NCBI GenBank assembly: GCA_940671915.1
Contig: CALNVZ010002409.1
Span: forward strand, 113,911 to 177,910
Direction: 5' to 3'
DNA: 64,000 nt
Source: Paracentrotus lividus
Taxonomy: Eukaryota > Echinodermata > Echinoidea > Camarodonta > Echinidae
The notes beneath the pieces are model-generated. The model was not told where the DNA came from. It ran no database searches and saw nothing but the letters and a program-made list of their open reading frames with translations. The translations under genes and the position numbers were made by a program. Positions 14,836 through 25,309 of the stretch are shown in pieces; position 1 is the first letter of the stretch, and each line of letters starts with the position of its first letter.

Positions 14836-15384
14836 GTTGTTGGTTTTCTTTTATTTTCAATTTGCATAAATGGCCGCGCTCTCTAAAGTCAATTGGCGTA
14901 ACTTTGTTGGTCATTTTGGCGCCCTTTTGGGCGCCCCCGGGAGAGGGGGGGGGCCCGTTAAGCCCCCCCCCCAGAATACGCGCATGGTCAAGGTGTTGAC
15001 ACTATGTTAGAAGCACACGTTTTGACACCAAATTCTATCTTTTGATTAAAATAGAGTTTAGCTTCGTCCATTGAGGGGGTGGCTATGCCGATTTATTTAA
15101 AAAAATGGAGGGTGTAGGATATGGTTTTGTTTTTTAATTATTGAAAGGCACGGGCGTAGACAGTATTCATGTTTTTTTTTCCATTTATATCGGTAGAGCG
15201 GGACACACTTCTTTGTTAGTGGGGGGGGGTCAGCGGGGGGAGGATGCCCAACGTACACCAGCTGGTTTGAACAGGATGAATAATTGTCCTTCCGTTTCAC
15301 ATATAGGCGCGATCCGAGAAATCCGAATTGAATAGCATTTCGGGCGCCCAATTGTCTGGGCGACAAAATCGGTTCATTATTGTT
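14836..15384. other. Segment present only in the first copy of the duplicated region
   Basis: The second copy lacks this piece between blocks X and L. It contains the GC-rich arm at 14,929-14,973, a GCGCCC/GGGCGC dyad, and G-runs near 15,221-15,240. The phrase CACGGGCGTAGACAG resembles ends common in invertebrate hAT-type transposons; that resemblance is only suggestive. A 103-codon minus-strand frame here has no recognisable motif. Confidence 0.4.
14929..14973 (-). repeat. GC-rich inverted-repeat arm (right)
   Basis: This is the reverse-complement partner of 12,515-12,557. It shares the CTTAAC core flanked by long G and C runs and the CCCCGGG end. The left arm lies in noise-like sequence and the right arm lies in a segment unique to copy one of the duplication. 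Confidence 0.5.
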
Positions 15385-16140
15385 TTCGCATGGGCCCGGT
15401 AAATTCATTCATACTGCGTCCGCTACATGCATTATCACGCACCAAGACAAGTAATCATCTTTCTGTTTTATACGATTTTATCTTACTTTTTATCAACTCC
15501 AATCTCCATGAGTATCATTATAGACGTGGGACCCTATTAAAATCCACACAACAATATTCTTGCCAAAAGGGAAATCCCAATAACAACAGTGCATAGGCAA
15601 AGGACGGAGACATAGTGAATTTACATAAGAAGCACAGTGGTTGAAGGAATACCATATTACCAAACCAACTGACAAACTTTTGTCTGATTGATGAATTTTG
15701 GGGACGTTATCAGCTACAAGTTATATCTTATAGATTATCTGGATAAATCATGAACTATGAGGCTTGAAAGAAATATATATTGTTGTTAAAAACAATTCTT
15801 TATCATGAAAAAATCAAATTCTGTTCCATTTCAATCACATTGACATTGATCCGTATGATTTAAAACTTAATGACTATGTTCAAAATTATTAAACAACCAT
15901 TCTGATTGCGTTCACGGTAAGACTTATTATGTTAAGACGTCCATGCCAACAAGGATCCCTTATAATTATGTTGATGCGGATTTTTAATTGATGAGCACTG
16001 GTCTAATCAGGAATGCAATGAATTCCCCTTAAAAACATAATAGTTACATTAAATTTATACTATTATAGCGCTTTGGGCACATATATCAACCAATGATGTT
16101 AACAATTCATTAATCCGACTACCCCCGAAATTTTTTATTT
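15385..16140. repeat. Repeat block Y, first copy (before the LINE)
   Basis: The block begins GCATGGGCCCGGTAAATTC and ends near CGACTACCCCCGAAA followed by a T-rich tract. It recurs at 23,286-24,018, where it lies after the LINE instead of before it. Around 15,785-15,870 it contains a ~65 bp segment also found at the 5' edge of LINE block L. There is no coding signal. Confidence 0.6.
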
Positions 16141-16149
16141 ATTTTTTTT

Positions 16150-18925
16150 CGAATTAGGTCGTCAAAACAATCTCTTATCATTAAAAATAATATTTCTGTT
16201 CCATTTCAATCACATTTGAACATGATCGTATGATTAGAACATAGGACAACCATTTTTTACAAATAGCCAGATACGGTGAATGAAAAAGGTATTCTCCTTT
16301 GGAGACATTGTGATCATTTACCCATATTTAGTGTGATTTCTCCAAGGGTGTATTATTAAAACTCTAATGATGTAAACAACTTTAAACGCTGCTAATCATA
16401 TTATAAGTTATTGCAAATTTTTGTTAGAAATTTAAAGGGACCTTGACTGCGAATATTCATGTTACAATGTAAATGATAGTATAATGAATTGTAAGATATC
16501 TTTCTAGGATATATATAACAGTGTTTTCCTCTCAAAAATCAAAAAAGTATGAACCATCCGCGGAAAACAAGCCCTGTTACAAAGACTTAAAAAGATGTGA
16601 AAAAAGGACAAAACTTATTATAAAAATTCATTTCAGAACGACATTCGCGAATGAAAGATACTATAAAACCATTCCGTAATAAATGCACAAAGGCAATCCA
16701 AAAAAACAAAAATAAAATATTTTCATTCCAAATTTTGTCTCTGTCTATCGGCGGACTTTCAAAGGCATACATGGAAGAAATAAAATACTGTTTTGAATAG
16801 AACCAAAAGTAAACAAAATAGTGCCTTCCAAAATTATTACATAACAACAATGATGTATCCAATTCCAAAGGAAATGCTAACGAATTTAAATAAATATTCA
16901 CTTCGATAGGCCTAATTTACCAAAAAAAATTAAGATGATCCCAATGATATGTTTCAAAATTTTTTCGGAATATCTTTCAAATTTTTGTTCTTCTCTCAAT
17001 GTTCTTTCAACCGATTGTGAAGGTTGAGATATATATCAATAGTTTGACAAAATTTAAAATGAAAACCGTCTTCTGGTTTTGACCACATAGCTGTAAAAGT
17101 GTAAAGAAAGTAATGCCTTTTATTGTAAACCATTGTTGTCAAATTTTTTAAACAGATCATTGTCGACTGGCATTTTCCAGATAATCTCAAAGTAGCTAAA
17201 GTTATACAGTTTTTTAAATCCGGCATCAAAAGATCAATATGTCTAATTATAGGCCAATTTCATGACTTATGTTTTCTCTAGGAATAATCGAAAAATGTTG
17301 TTTCAAACAGATTTCCAGTTTTTATGTACTCATAACTTTATAAATAATACTCAGTATGGATTAGAGATGGGCCTGATCAAAACATCATTAGCGATCACAA
17401 AATTTTACCCAAGATATTACAAACTCATTGAAAAAATAAAAAATAACAACAGTAGGTGTCTTTCTAGATATGGCAAAAGCATTTGACACTATAGACCATA
17501 ATATTTTAATTGAAAAAATTATCATTGTGGCATACGGGTGTTCCCAATGAATGGATTGAAAATTATCCTTTAGCAATAGAAAACATAGAACTATTAAATT
17601 CTATAAACTCAAATATGTTAAAATTTGTTGTGGTGTCCGCAGGGTTCTATCCTAGCGCCCATTACTATTTTTCTAATTTACATAAATGTATCCAGCGTTC
17701 ATCAAATATATTAAATTTTATACAGTTTGCTGACGATACAAGTATCTTTTTTACCCAAAAAAACATTTCCTTTATTAATAGAAACGCTTAAACAAAGAAT
17801 TAGGAAAATGGTGTTTACCAATGCGGTTAAGATTGTTAACAAGTTAATTATTAATATGTCCAAAAACTACTTTATGATTAGTTTAGCAAAATTGAATTAT
17901 GATATGAAGTATAAAAATCAAAATGGATAAATCTCAATATTACATACAAATTTCAATACAAATTTTTAGGTGTCATATTGATGAATCTTTATTCATGGAA
18001 ATATCATTTGAAGATGTTTGTTTCTAGTTTCTACAAGTTGTGGTATTTTATACCGCCTGCGCAATCTGTTACCCGAAAAAATTCTTGCTTCTATCTACAA
18101 TACCTTATTATTTACCTCACATATCATACTTGCATATAAAATTGGGCTGGACTGTCCTAAGTATATTCTGTTAGAGTTTTTAAAACTACATAAAAAGCAA
18201 TTGTCTAATATCACAAAAATCCTCGTATATCGCTCCATTCTGCTCCGTCTATTACATAAACTTAAAGTACTAAGTATTTCACGATATTTTCAACTACAAA
18301 CTGGTATGTTCATGTATAAAATGTAAAAACAATGTACTTCCTCATTAATTTACTGATTTATTTCCTATTAATGCAAGTATGCCACTCTTATCAACTCGAT
18401 CTTTTAATGATTTTCACTTTTCCAAAAACGTACATCCTATGCAATCGACTCTCTGTTTTACCGGCCCAAAACTGTCCGAGATTCTCATTACCAATATGAA
18501 ATAAAAAACTCAGTGTCACTCCAATGTTTTAAACGAAATTAAAAAAACACTTGATAGATACATCCCTTAATCGAGCACAACCTTAGTAGAGTAGAGTTTC
18601 CTTATCATTTTGTGTTGTTTCTTCTTAATGTTTTGTTCTCACCTTTTCTATTCTAATTACACGTATAATATTTGATTGTTACCTCAATGTATTTACAGTT
18701 TGGTGCAACGCTTTAAGACTTTTTTCTGTCTTCCAGTGTGGCTCCTCGCAGTCAATAACGTCTTTTTATCTGATCTCCATCGGTTAATAATTGTTCAGTT
18801 TTCTCATTACATGNNNNNNNNNNNNNNNNNNNNNNNNNTTATTGTATATGTTTTAATTTTGTTTGTATATATGCAACGTACATATTGTACTTTTATTATT
18901 GTGGAGAAATAAATGAATTGAATTG
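16150..18925 (+). pseudogene. Jockey/CR1-like LINE ORF2 remnant, copy A
   Basis: This is a degenerate EN-RT polyprotein of a non-LTR retrotransposon, readable only by hopping frames. Recognisable pieces, in order, are the endonuclease end (DHLPIFSV type, near 16,310-16,340), the linker WFTKELKK/KCTKAI (16,560-16,700), and the reverse transcriptase fragment KAFDTIDHNIL (near 17,475). FADDTSIFFTQKN follows near 17,730, then a C-terminal thumb region with KFLGV and LHKLKVLS. The 3' end is AATAAATGAATTGAATTGAA at about 18,909-18,925, a typical TTGAA-type tail. Frameshifts occur every few dozen bases and differ from those of copy B, so many are probably sequence errors rather than mutations. It is inactive as written. 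A 25-N gap lies near the 3' end. Identification as a LINE is firm; the exact clade is not. Confidence 0.8.
18814..18838. other. Assembly gap of 25 N
   Basis: Twenty-five consecutive N bases lie in the 3' region of LINE copy A. The fixed size suggests a scaffolding join. Sequence after the gap looks cleaner than sequence before it. Confidence 0.95.
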
Positions 18926-19057
18926 AAAATGTTTTGGTCTTGGAATGTTTGGATGTTGCAACTCTATTCAAAGTATTTGAAAATAAAAGAGACCAAATTG
19001 CATAGCTGACATTATGGATTAGTGACGGGTTTCATGATTTCAGCTTAAAATCAATCC

Positions 19058-19075
19058 TGCAAATAATCATTTGCA
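19058..19075. promoter_or_regulatory. Octamer-like dyad TGCAAAT-N4-ATTTGCA
   Basis: This is a perfect 7-bp inverted repeat around AATC, and it contains the ATTTGCAT octamer on one side (19,069-19,076). A CCTATTGGCTGG box (inverted CCAAT-like) lies about 30 bases downstream, and a TATATA sits near 19,195. The same arrangement is kept at 24,185-24,202 in the second copy of block Z. It resembles a POU-factor site and promoter layout, but no gene is recognisable nearby. Confidence 0.3.
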
Positions 19076-19297
19076 TAATGGTATAGCTGACAGTGTGTAA
19101 GTTTCCTATTGGCTGGATGTGTTGACACTGTGTATTTGATATTACGGGGCGTGTTCATAGCATGAAAGTCAAGTTCTACATCATATCAAGCAATATATAC
19201 CACTTAATCCTAAACGTGAAAGCTGACAGCAGTAATTTAGATTATTAAGGGCGTAGGCCTATATCAGAAACGCTTTTGGTAAACTTTTGGTAAAAGT

Positions 19298-19516
19298 TTA
19301 TGCGTATAAAACATCGGATATTTTATCATTTATGGGAAGACCATTGAGTTTTGTAAGAGTTTTGAACAAGGAAAAGAGATCAAAACAATTTTTTTTCCAG
19401 GTGTAAGAGATTGATTTATTCCTGAATATTTCATCGAACGAACAACCACGGCATGCATGATTTAATCTAGAGGTGGATAAGAAGGGCTGTCTTACAATCA
19501 CACACTGATTAACCAC
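19298..19516 (-). CDS. Conserved short frame of unknown nature (72 codons)
   Basis: I do not recognise the product. The frame starts MVNQCVIVRQ and has two cysteines in the segment ACRGCSFDEIF. The same amino-acid sequence appears in the second copy of block Z (24,366-24,638), where a one-base indel extends it to 90 codons with a different C-terminus. Shared sequence simply follows from DNA identity, so this is not proof of coding. It could be an exon or transposon fragment, or chance. Confidence 0.15.
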   Translation of the reverse strand: MVNQCVIVRQPFLSTSRLNHACRGCSFDEIFRNKSISYTWKKNCFDLFSLFKTLTKLNGLPINDKISDVLYA

Positions 19517-19590
19517 ACCTATAAAGTAAGTAATTCAATGCAAGTCTAATACCATTATTGTTTTTTTTTTAAGTGTGCTATAAAGAAACC

Positions 19591-20034
19591 GTGTATTATA
19601 TATATTTCTTATATTTTCCTTATATTTACTTTTCGCCATATAATGTATTTCTTTTTCTTAAAAAAAAAGACGTTTGAGCAGTATAATGCAAAATACAATA
19701 TGAGAAAAATCCGCCTCGTGGGCCCTCCCCACATTAAAGGCCTCAGTTATTGTCGTTTAGAACCCAATAAAGCCTATTTCGCACTTCTAATTGAATAAAG
19801 TTTGGCGAAAATTGTACAAGCATCGGGCCTTATTCCCTTTTCTTTCTTTCTTTTTCTTCTTTTCTTTCTCTTTTTCAATCAAAACCTAAGAAATTCATAA
19901 CTTTGCTAATTCTAATCCGATTTTGATGAAATTTTCAGTATTGTGCTTTTCAAATTTTTAAATTTTAACATATTTCAGTCTTAACAATCCTTTTCTTTAT
20001 GTTCGCATTTACTTTAGACTGACAAATGATACAC
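19591..20034. other. Spacer between duplicated blocks
   Basis: No gene is seen. The stretch contains a pyrimidine-rich tract (TTTCTTTC repeats, 19,836-19,880) and A-rich runs. The sequence is unrelated to what follows block Z at its second copy. Confidence 0.5.
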
Positions 20035-20575
20035 TAATTCAACATCTTCATTTCCCCAAGGGTATTAAAATTTCTCTGTATTCCTCTTATCATAATATAA
20101 TCAGTTTTTTGATAAATTTACGGTGAGTTTACTCTATATCAACCTCTTGGGCTGGAAAAGTATGGAACAAATTTGTACCGTCAGCATCAATTTTAACTTA
20201 AAGTATTCTGACCACAAACATGACAAAATCTGTTACGTTTCTTTATCCGAATGTCATCAGACAAAAAAACCCACAATGCCTATAGACATATTGTGGATGA
20301 TTGATGACAAACATAGAGTATGATAGAAAGCAAATACAGGCTACGATATGCCGACTTCTTTAGCAAGCCAACATAGCCATGTATACCTCGAATGGGAAGG
20401 CCAATTCTTCTACTTCTTGCAATCATTTTGATGATGTTGAAATTAAATTAAATTAGATGTTGATTTTTTTTCGGCCATCTGCCAACCATAAGGTCATATA
20501 ACAGCTGTAGGGGTAGGTTTAAGAGGTCAATCGGCTCTAATTATGTATATTTTTTTCGTTGTTGTTCTTTTTTTT
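20035..20575. repeat. Repeat block X, second copy
   Basis: It matches 14,281-14,835. Here it is joined directly through a long T-run (about 20,568-20,582) to the 5' edge of LINE copy B, whereas copy one is followed by unrelated sequence and block Y. Confidence 0.6.
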
Positions 20576-20582
20576 TTTTTTA

Positions 20583-23275
20583 GGTCGTCAAACAATCTTT
20601 ATCATGAAAAATAATATTCTGTCCATTTCAATCACATTTGACATGATCGTAGATAGACAAAATAGACAACATTTTTACAAATAAGCCAGAATACGGTGAA
20701 TGAAAAAGGTATTCTCTTGAGACATTAGTGATCATTTACCCATATTTAGTGTGATTTCTCCAAAGGGTGTATATATTTTATAACTCTAATGATGAAACAA
20801 CTTTAAACGTGTAGTCAATGATTATAATATTGCAATATTTTGTAGAAAATTTAAAGGACCTTGACTGGAATATTCATGTTACAAAATGTAAATGATATGT
20901 ATAATGATTTATGTTATGTAAGATAATTTTTCTAGATATATATATAACAAGTGTTTTCTCTCAAAAAATCAAAAAGTATTGAACCATCGGAAAAACAAGC
21001 CTTGGTTTACAAAGGAACTTAAAAAAGATGTGTAAAAAAAGACAAACTTTATATAAAAAAATTCATTTCAGAACGGACATTCGCTGAATGAAAGAATCTA
21101 TAAAACATTCCGTTAATAAATGCACAAAGGCAATCCCAAAAAACAAAATAATAATATTTCATTCCAAATTTTGTTCTGTTATCGGGGACTCAAAGGCTAC
21201 ATGGAAAAAAATAAATACTGTTTTGAATAGAACCAAAAGTAAACAAAATATGCCTTCCAAAATTATACATAACAACAATGATGTATCCAATCCAAAGGAA
21301 AATGGTAACGAATTTAATAAATATTTCACTTCGATAGGCCCTAATTTAACAAAAAAAATTAGATGATCCCAATATATGGTTTCATAATAATTTTTTTCGG
21401 AATACTTTCAAATTCTTGTTCTTCCTTCAATGTTATTTCAACCGATTTTGAAGGTGAGATTTAATAGTCAATAGTTGACAAATTTAATGAAACCTTCTCT
21501 GGTTTTGGACCACATAGAATGTTAAAGTTGTAAAGAAAGTAATGCCTTTTATTTGTAAACCATGTGTGTCAAATTTTTAACAGATCATTGTCGAACTGGC
21601 ATTGTTCCAGATAATTCTCAAAGTAAGCTTAAGGTTATACCAGTTTTTAAATCCGGATCAAAAATAAATATGTCTAATTATAGGCCAATTTCTGTACTTA
21701 CTGTTTTCTCTAAGATAATCGAAAAATTGTTTTTCAAACAGAATTTCCAGGTTTTTATGTACTACATAACTTATTAAATAATACTCAGTATGGATTTGAA
21801 GAGGCCTGTCAACATCATTAGCGATCACAAAATACCCAAGAATTACAAACTCCATTGAAAATAAAAATACAACAGTAGGTGTCTTTCTAGATATGTCAAA
21901 AGCATTTGACACTATAGACCATAATATTTTAATGAAAATTATATCATTGTGGCAATACGAGTGTTCCCAATGAATGGATTGAAAATTATCTTAGCAATAG
22001 AAAACAAGTATGTAACTATAAATTCTATAAACTCAAATATGTTTAAATATTTGTTTTGGTGCCCGCAGAGGTTCAACCTATCCAGGTCCATTACTATTTC
22101 TAATTTTATCATAAATGATATCACAGCGTTCATCAAATATATTAAATTTTTATACAGTTTGCTGGACTGATACAAGTATCTTTTTTACCCAAAAAACATT
22201 TCTTATTTAATAGAAATACGCTTTTAAAAACAAAGAAATTAGAAAATGTGTACCAATGGTTAAGATGTAACAAGTTAATTATTAATATGTCCAAAACTAC
22301 TTTATGATATTTGCAAAATGAATTATGATATTGAAGATATAAAATCAAAATGGATAAATCTCATTATTAACATACAAACATACCAAATTTTTAGGTGTTT
22401 CATATTGATGAATCTAGTCATGGAAATATCATTTGGAAATGTTGTTCTAAAGTTTCTCAAGTTGTTGGTATTTTATACCTGCCTGCGCAATCTTGTTACC
22501 CGAAAAAATTCTTACTTACTATCTACAATACCTTATTTACCTCACAATATCATACTGCAATATAAATTGGGCTGGATGTTCCTAAGTCATATTCTGTAGA
22601 GTTTTTAAACTACATAAAAAAGCAATTCGTCTAATATCAAAATCTCGTATATCGCTCATTCGCTGCTCCGTTATTACATAAACTTAAAGTACTAAGTATT
22701 TACGATTATTTTCAACTACAAACTGGTAATTCATTATAAATGTAAAAACAATTGTACTTCCTCATTATATTACTGATCTATTTTCCTATTAATGCAAGTA
22801 TCCACTCTTATCAAACTCGATCTTCTAATGATTTTCACTTTCCCAAAATACGTACATCCTATGCAAAATCGACTCTCTGTTTTACCGGCCCAAAACTGTG
22901 GAGTTCTTTCTTTACCAAATGAAAATAAAACTCTCAGTGTCACTCTCCAATTGTATTCTAAACGAAAGATTAAAAAAACTTGATAGATACATCCCTTAAT
23001 CGAGCACAACTCTTAGTAGAGTTTCCTTATCATTTTGTTGTTGTTTTCTTTATTTGTTTTGTTCTCAACCTTTTATTCTATTTAACGTATAATATTTGAT
23101 TGTTACCTCAATGTATTTACATGTTGGGTGCCAACGCTTAAGACTTTTTTCTGTCTTCCCGTTGGCTCCTTCCCGCAGTCAAATACATCGGTCTTCTATT
23201 TCTTCATCTTCATCGTCATCGTAACTGTTTCAGTTTCTGATTCCATGTTAATTGTATATTATTTTATAATTGTAT
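20583..23275 (+). pseudogene. Jockey/CR1-like LINE ORF2 remnant, copy B
   Basis: This is a second copy of the same EN-RT remnant, slightly easier to read than copy A. A 92-codon frame at 21,088-21,366 carries the pre-RT linker (KCTKAIPKNK, FNKYFTSIGPNLTKKI). The frame at 21,562-21,777 has the first RT block (TGIVPDN, KVIPVFKSGSK, SNYRPISVLTVFSKIIEKL). FLDMSKAFDTIDHNIL is readable near 21,885-21,935. The GVPQGS and FADD blocks near 22,070 and 22,160 are broken by frameshifts. The thumb region (SVLPAQNCGVLSLPNENK) is open at 22,792-22,983. It ends near 23,275 without the TTGAA tail seen in copy A and runs into block Y. The enzyme would nick target DNA and copy LINE RNA, but this copy is non-functional as written. 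Confidence 0.8.
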
Positions 23276-23285
23276 AATTATGTTT

Positions 23286-24018
23286 ACGCATGGGCCCGGT
23301 AAATTCATTCATCTGCGTCCGCTACTGCATTACCACGCACCAAGACAAGTAAATTTCTATCTGATTTTGTACGATTTTATCTTACTTTTTATCAAACTCG
23401 CAATCTCCATGAGATCATTATTAGACGTGTGGACCCTATTAAAATCCACACAACAATATTCTTGCCCAAAAGGGAAATCCAATGACAACGCTGCATAGCA
23501 AAGACGGAGCATGTGAATTACATAAGAAGCACAGCGGTTTTAGGAATAACCATATTACCAAACAACTGACAAAACTTTTGTCTGATGTTGAATTTTGGGG
23601 ACGTTATTCACTACAAGTTATATTCTATAGATTATCTGGATAAATCATGAACTATGAGGCTGAAAGAAATATATACTTGTATGTCAAAACAATCTTTATC
23701 ATGAAAAATAATATTCTGTTCCATTTAAATCACATTTGACATGATCGTATGATTAAAACTTAATGACTATGTCAAAATTATTAAACAACCATTCTGATTG
23801 GTTGACGGTAAGACTTTTATGTAAGACGTCCATGCAACAAGGATCCTTATATGTTGATGTCGATTTTTAATTGATAGCAGCACTGGTCTAATCAGGAATG
23901 CAATGAACTTGTCCCCCTAAAAACAATAATAGTACATTAAATTTTATACTATTATAGCGCTTGGCACATTATATCAACCATATGATGTTAACTAATTCAT
24001 ATCCGACTACCCCCGAAA
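23286..24018. repeat. Repeat block Y, second copy (after the LINE)
   Basis: It matches 15,385-16,140, including the GCATGGGCCCGGTAAATTC start and the CGACTACCCCCGAAA end. A ~23-base T-run follows at 24,020-24,042. The segment at 23,690-23,770 duplicates the 5' edge of LINE copy B. Confidence 0.6.
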
Positions 24019-24054
24019 AGTTTTTTTTTTTTTTTTTTTTTTCGAATTGGTCCT

Positions 24055-24712
24055 CAAAATGTTTTGGTCTTGGAATGTTTTGATGTTGGAACTCTATTCA
24101 AAGTATTTGAAAATATAGACCAAAATGCATAGCTGACATTATGGATTAGTGACGGGTTTCATGATTTCAGCTTAAAATCAATCCTGCAAATAATCATTTG
24201 CATAATGGTATAGCTGTGTAAGTTTCCTATTGGCTGGATGTGTTGACACTGTGTATTTGATATTACGGGGCGTGTTCATAGCATGAAAGCCAAGTTCTAC
24301 ATCATATCAAGCAATATATACCACTTAATCCTAAACGCGAAAGCTGACAGCAGTAATTTAGATTATTAAGGGCGTAGGCCTATATCAGAAACGCTTTTGG
24401 TAATTTTTTGGTAAAAGTTTATGCGTATAAAAAATCGGATATTTTTATCATTTATGGGAAGACCATTGAGTTTTGTAAGGGTTTTGAACAAGGAAAAGAG
24501 ATCAAAACAAATTTTTTTCCAGGTGTAAGAGATTGATTTATTCCTGAATATTTCATCGAACGAACAACCACGGCATGCATGATTTAATCTAGAGGTGGAT
24601 AAGAAGGGCTGTCTTACAATCACACACTGATTAACCACACCTATAAAGTAAGTAATTCAATGCAAGTCTAATACCATTATTGTTTTTTTTTTAAGTGTGC
24701 TATAAAGAGCCT
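24055..24712. repeat. Repeat block Z, second copy
   Basis: It is near-identical to 18,926-19,590. A nine-base difference near 24,215 (GCTGTGTAAG here, GCTGACAGTGTGTAAG in copy one) and scattered substitutions show that the copies are not a simple re-read of one molecule. It carries the octamer-like dyad at 24,185-24,202 and the 90-codon version of the minus-strand frame. Confidence 0.8.
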
Positions 24713-24839
24713 TGTATTATAACAAATTAAAGGCATGGATTTCTCTATTAAAAAAAAAACAAAACAAAAACAAAATCTTTCTGTTCCATTTTGGGCTTCA
24801 TTTACAAGCATGTCCATTCATACAAAAAAATAATGTGAA

Positions 24840-25110
24840 GAGAATTTTGATCCCTACGCGTCATAAATACTTCCGACAAATGAACCGTATTTTCACTTTC
24901 TGACGGAAGAACTTTATTTCAATTCCGGACGAACGAAACCTTAATAAAACGAACCTTATTTCAATTTCGGTTGAGTGAACCTTATTTCGTTTTCGGACTA
25001 ATTAACTTAATTCCAGTTTCGGAAAAAAGGAACCTTCGGAATGACGAAACAGATTTAATTTTCAGACAGACAAATCCGATATTATTTTCGGACGAATGAA
25101 CCTTTGGACT
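24840..25110 (+). repeat. Degenerate ~35 bp tandem repeat (CGGACGAATGAACCTTATTTC type)
   Basis: Phrases like TTCGGACGAATGAACC, GAACCTTATTTCAATT and TTTTCGGAC recur every 30-40 bases with substitutions and small indels, for about seven units. There is no coding potential. It lies just outside the transposon that begins at 25,310. Confidence 0.6.
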
Positions 25111-25309
25111 ATTGCATAAAATGTTTGGAACAACAAGCTGTAACCGTGTAGGTAAGGGTAAAACTTTTTTTTTAAATTTTATTGTGATTCAAAATAGATT
25201 TTATTTGTTTTTACACCATGGAGATTTTTATTTCCCAATAAGGATATTGTATAATCTTGACTTAACATAATGACGATGAAAAAAGATCTATAGTTACCAT
25301 TCATAGTGC

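Larger units (their letters stand above)
18926..19590. repeat. Repeat block Z, first copy
   Basis: This copy is near-identical to 24,055-24,712, with only a few substitutions and short indels. It therefore lacks the heavy indel noise that separates the two LINE copies. It starts AATGTTTTGGTCTTGG and ends at a T-run followed by AAGTGTGCTATAAAGA, after which the two copies diverge. It contains a palindromic octamer-like site and a conserved minus-strand frame. Confidence 0.8.

Noticed and set aside
15097..15408. 103-codon minus-strand frame
   Set aside because: It spans G-runs and a unique inserted segment, overlaps another frame on the other strand, and shows no motif.
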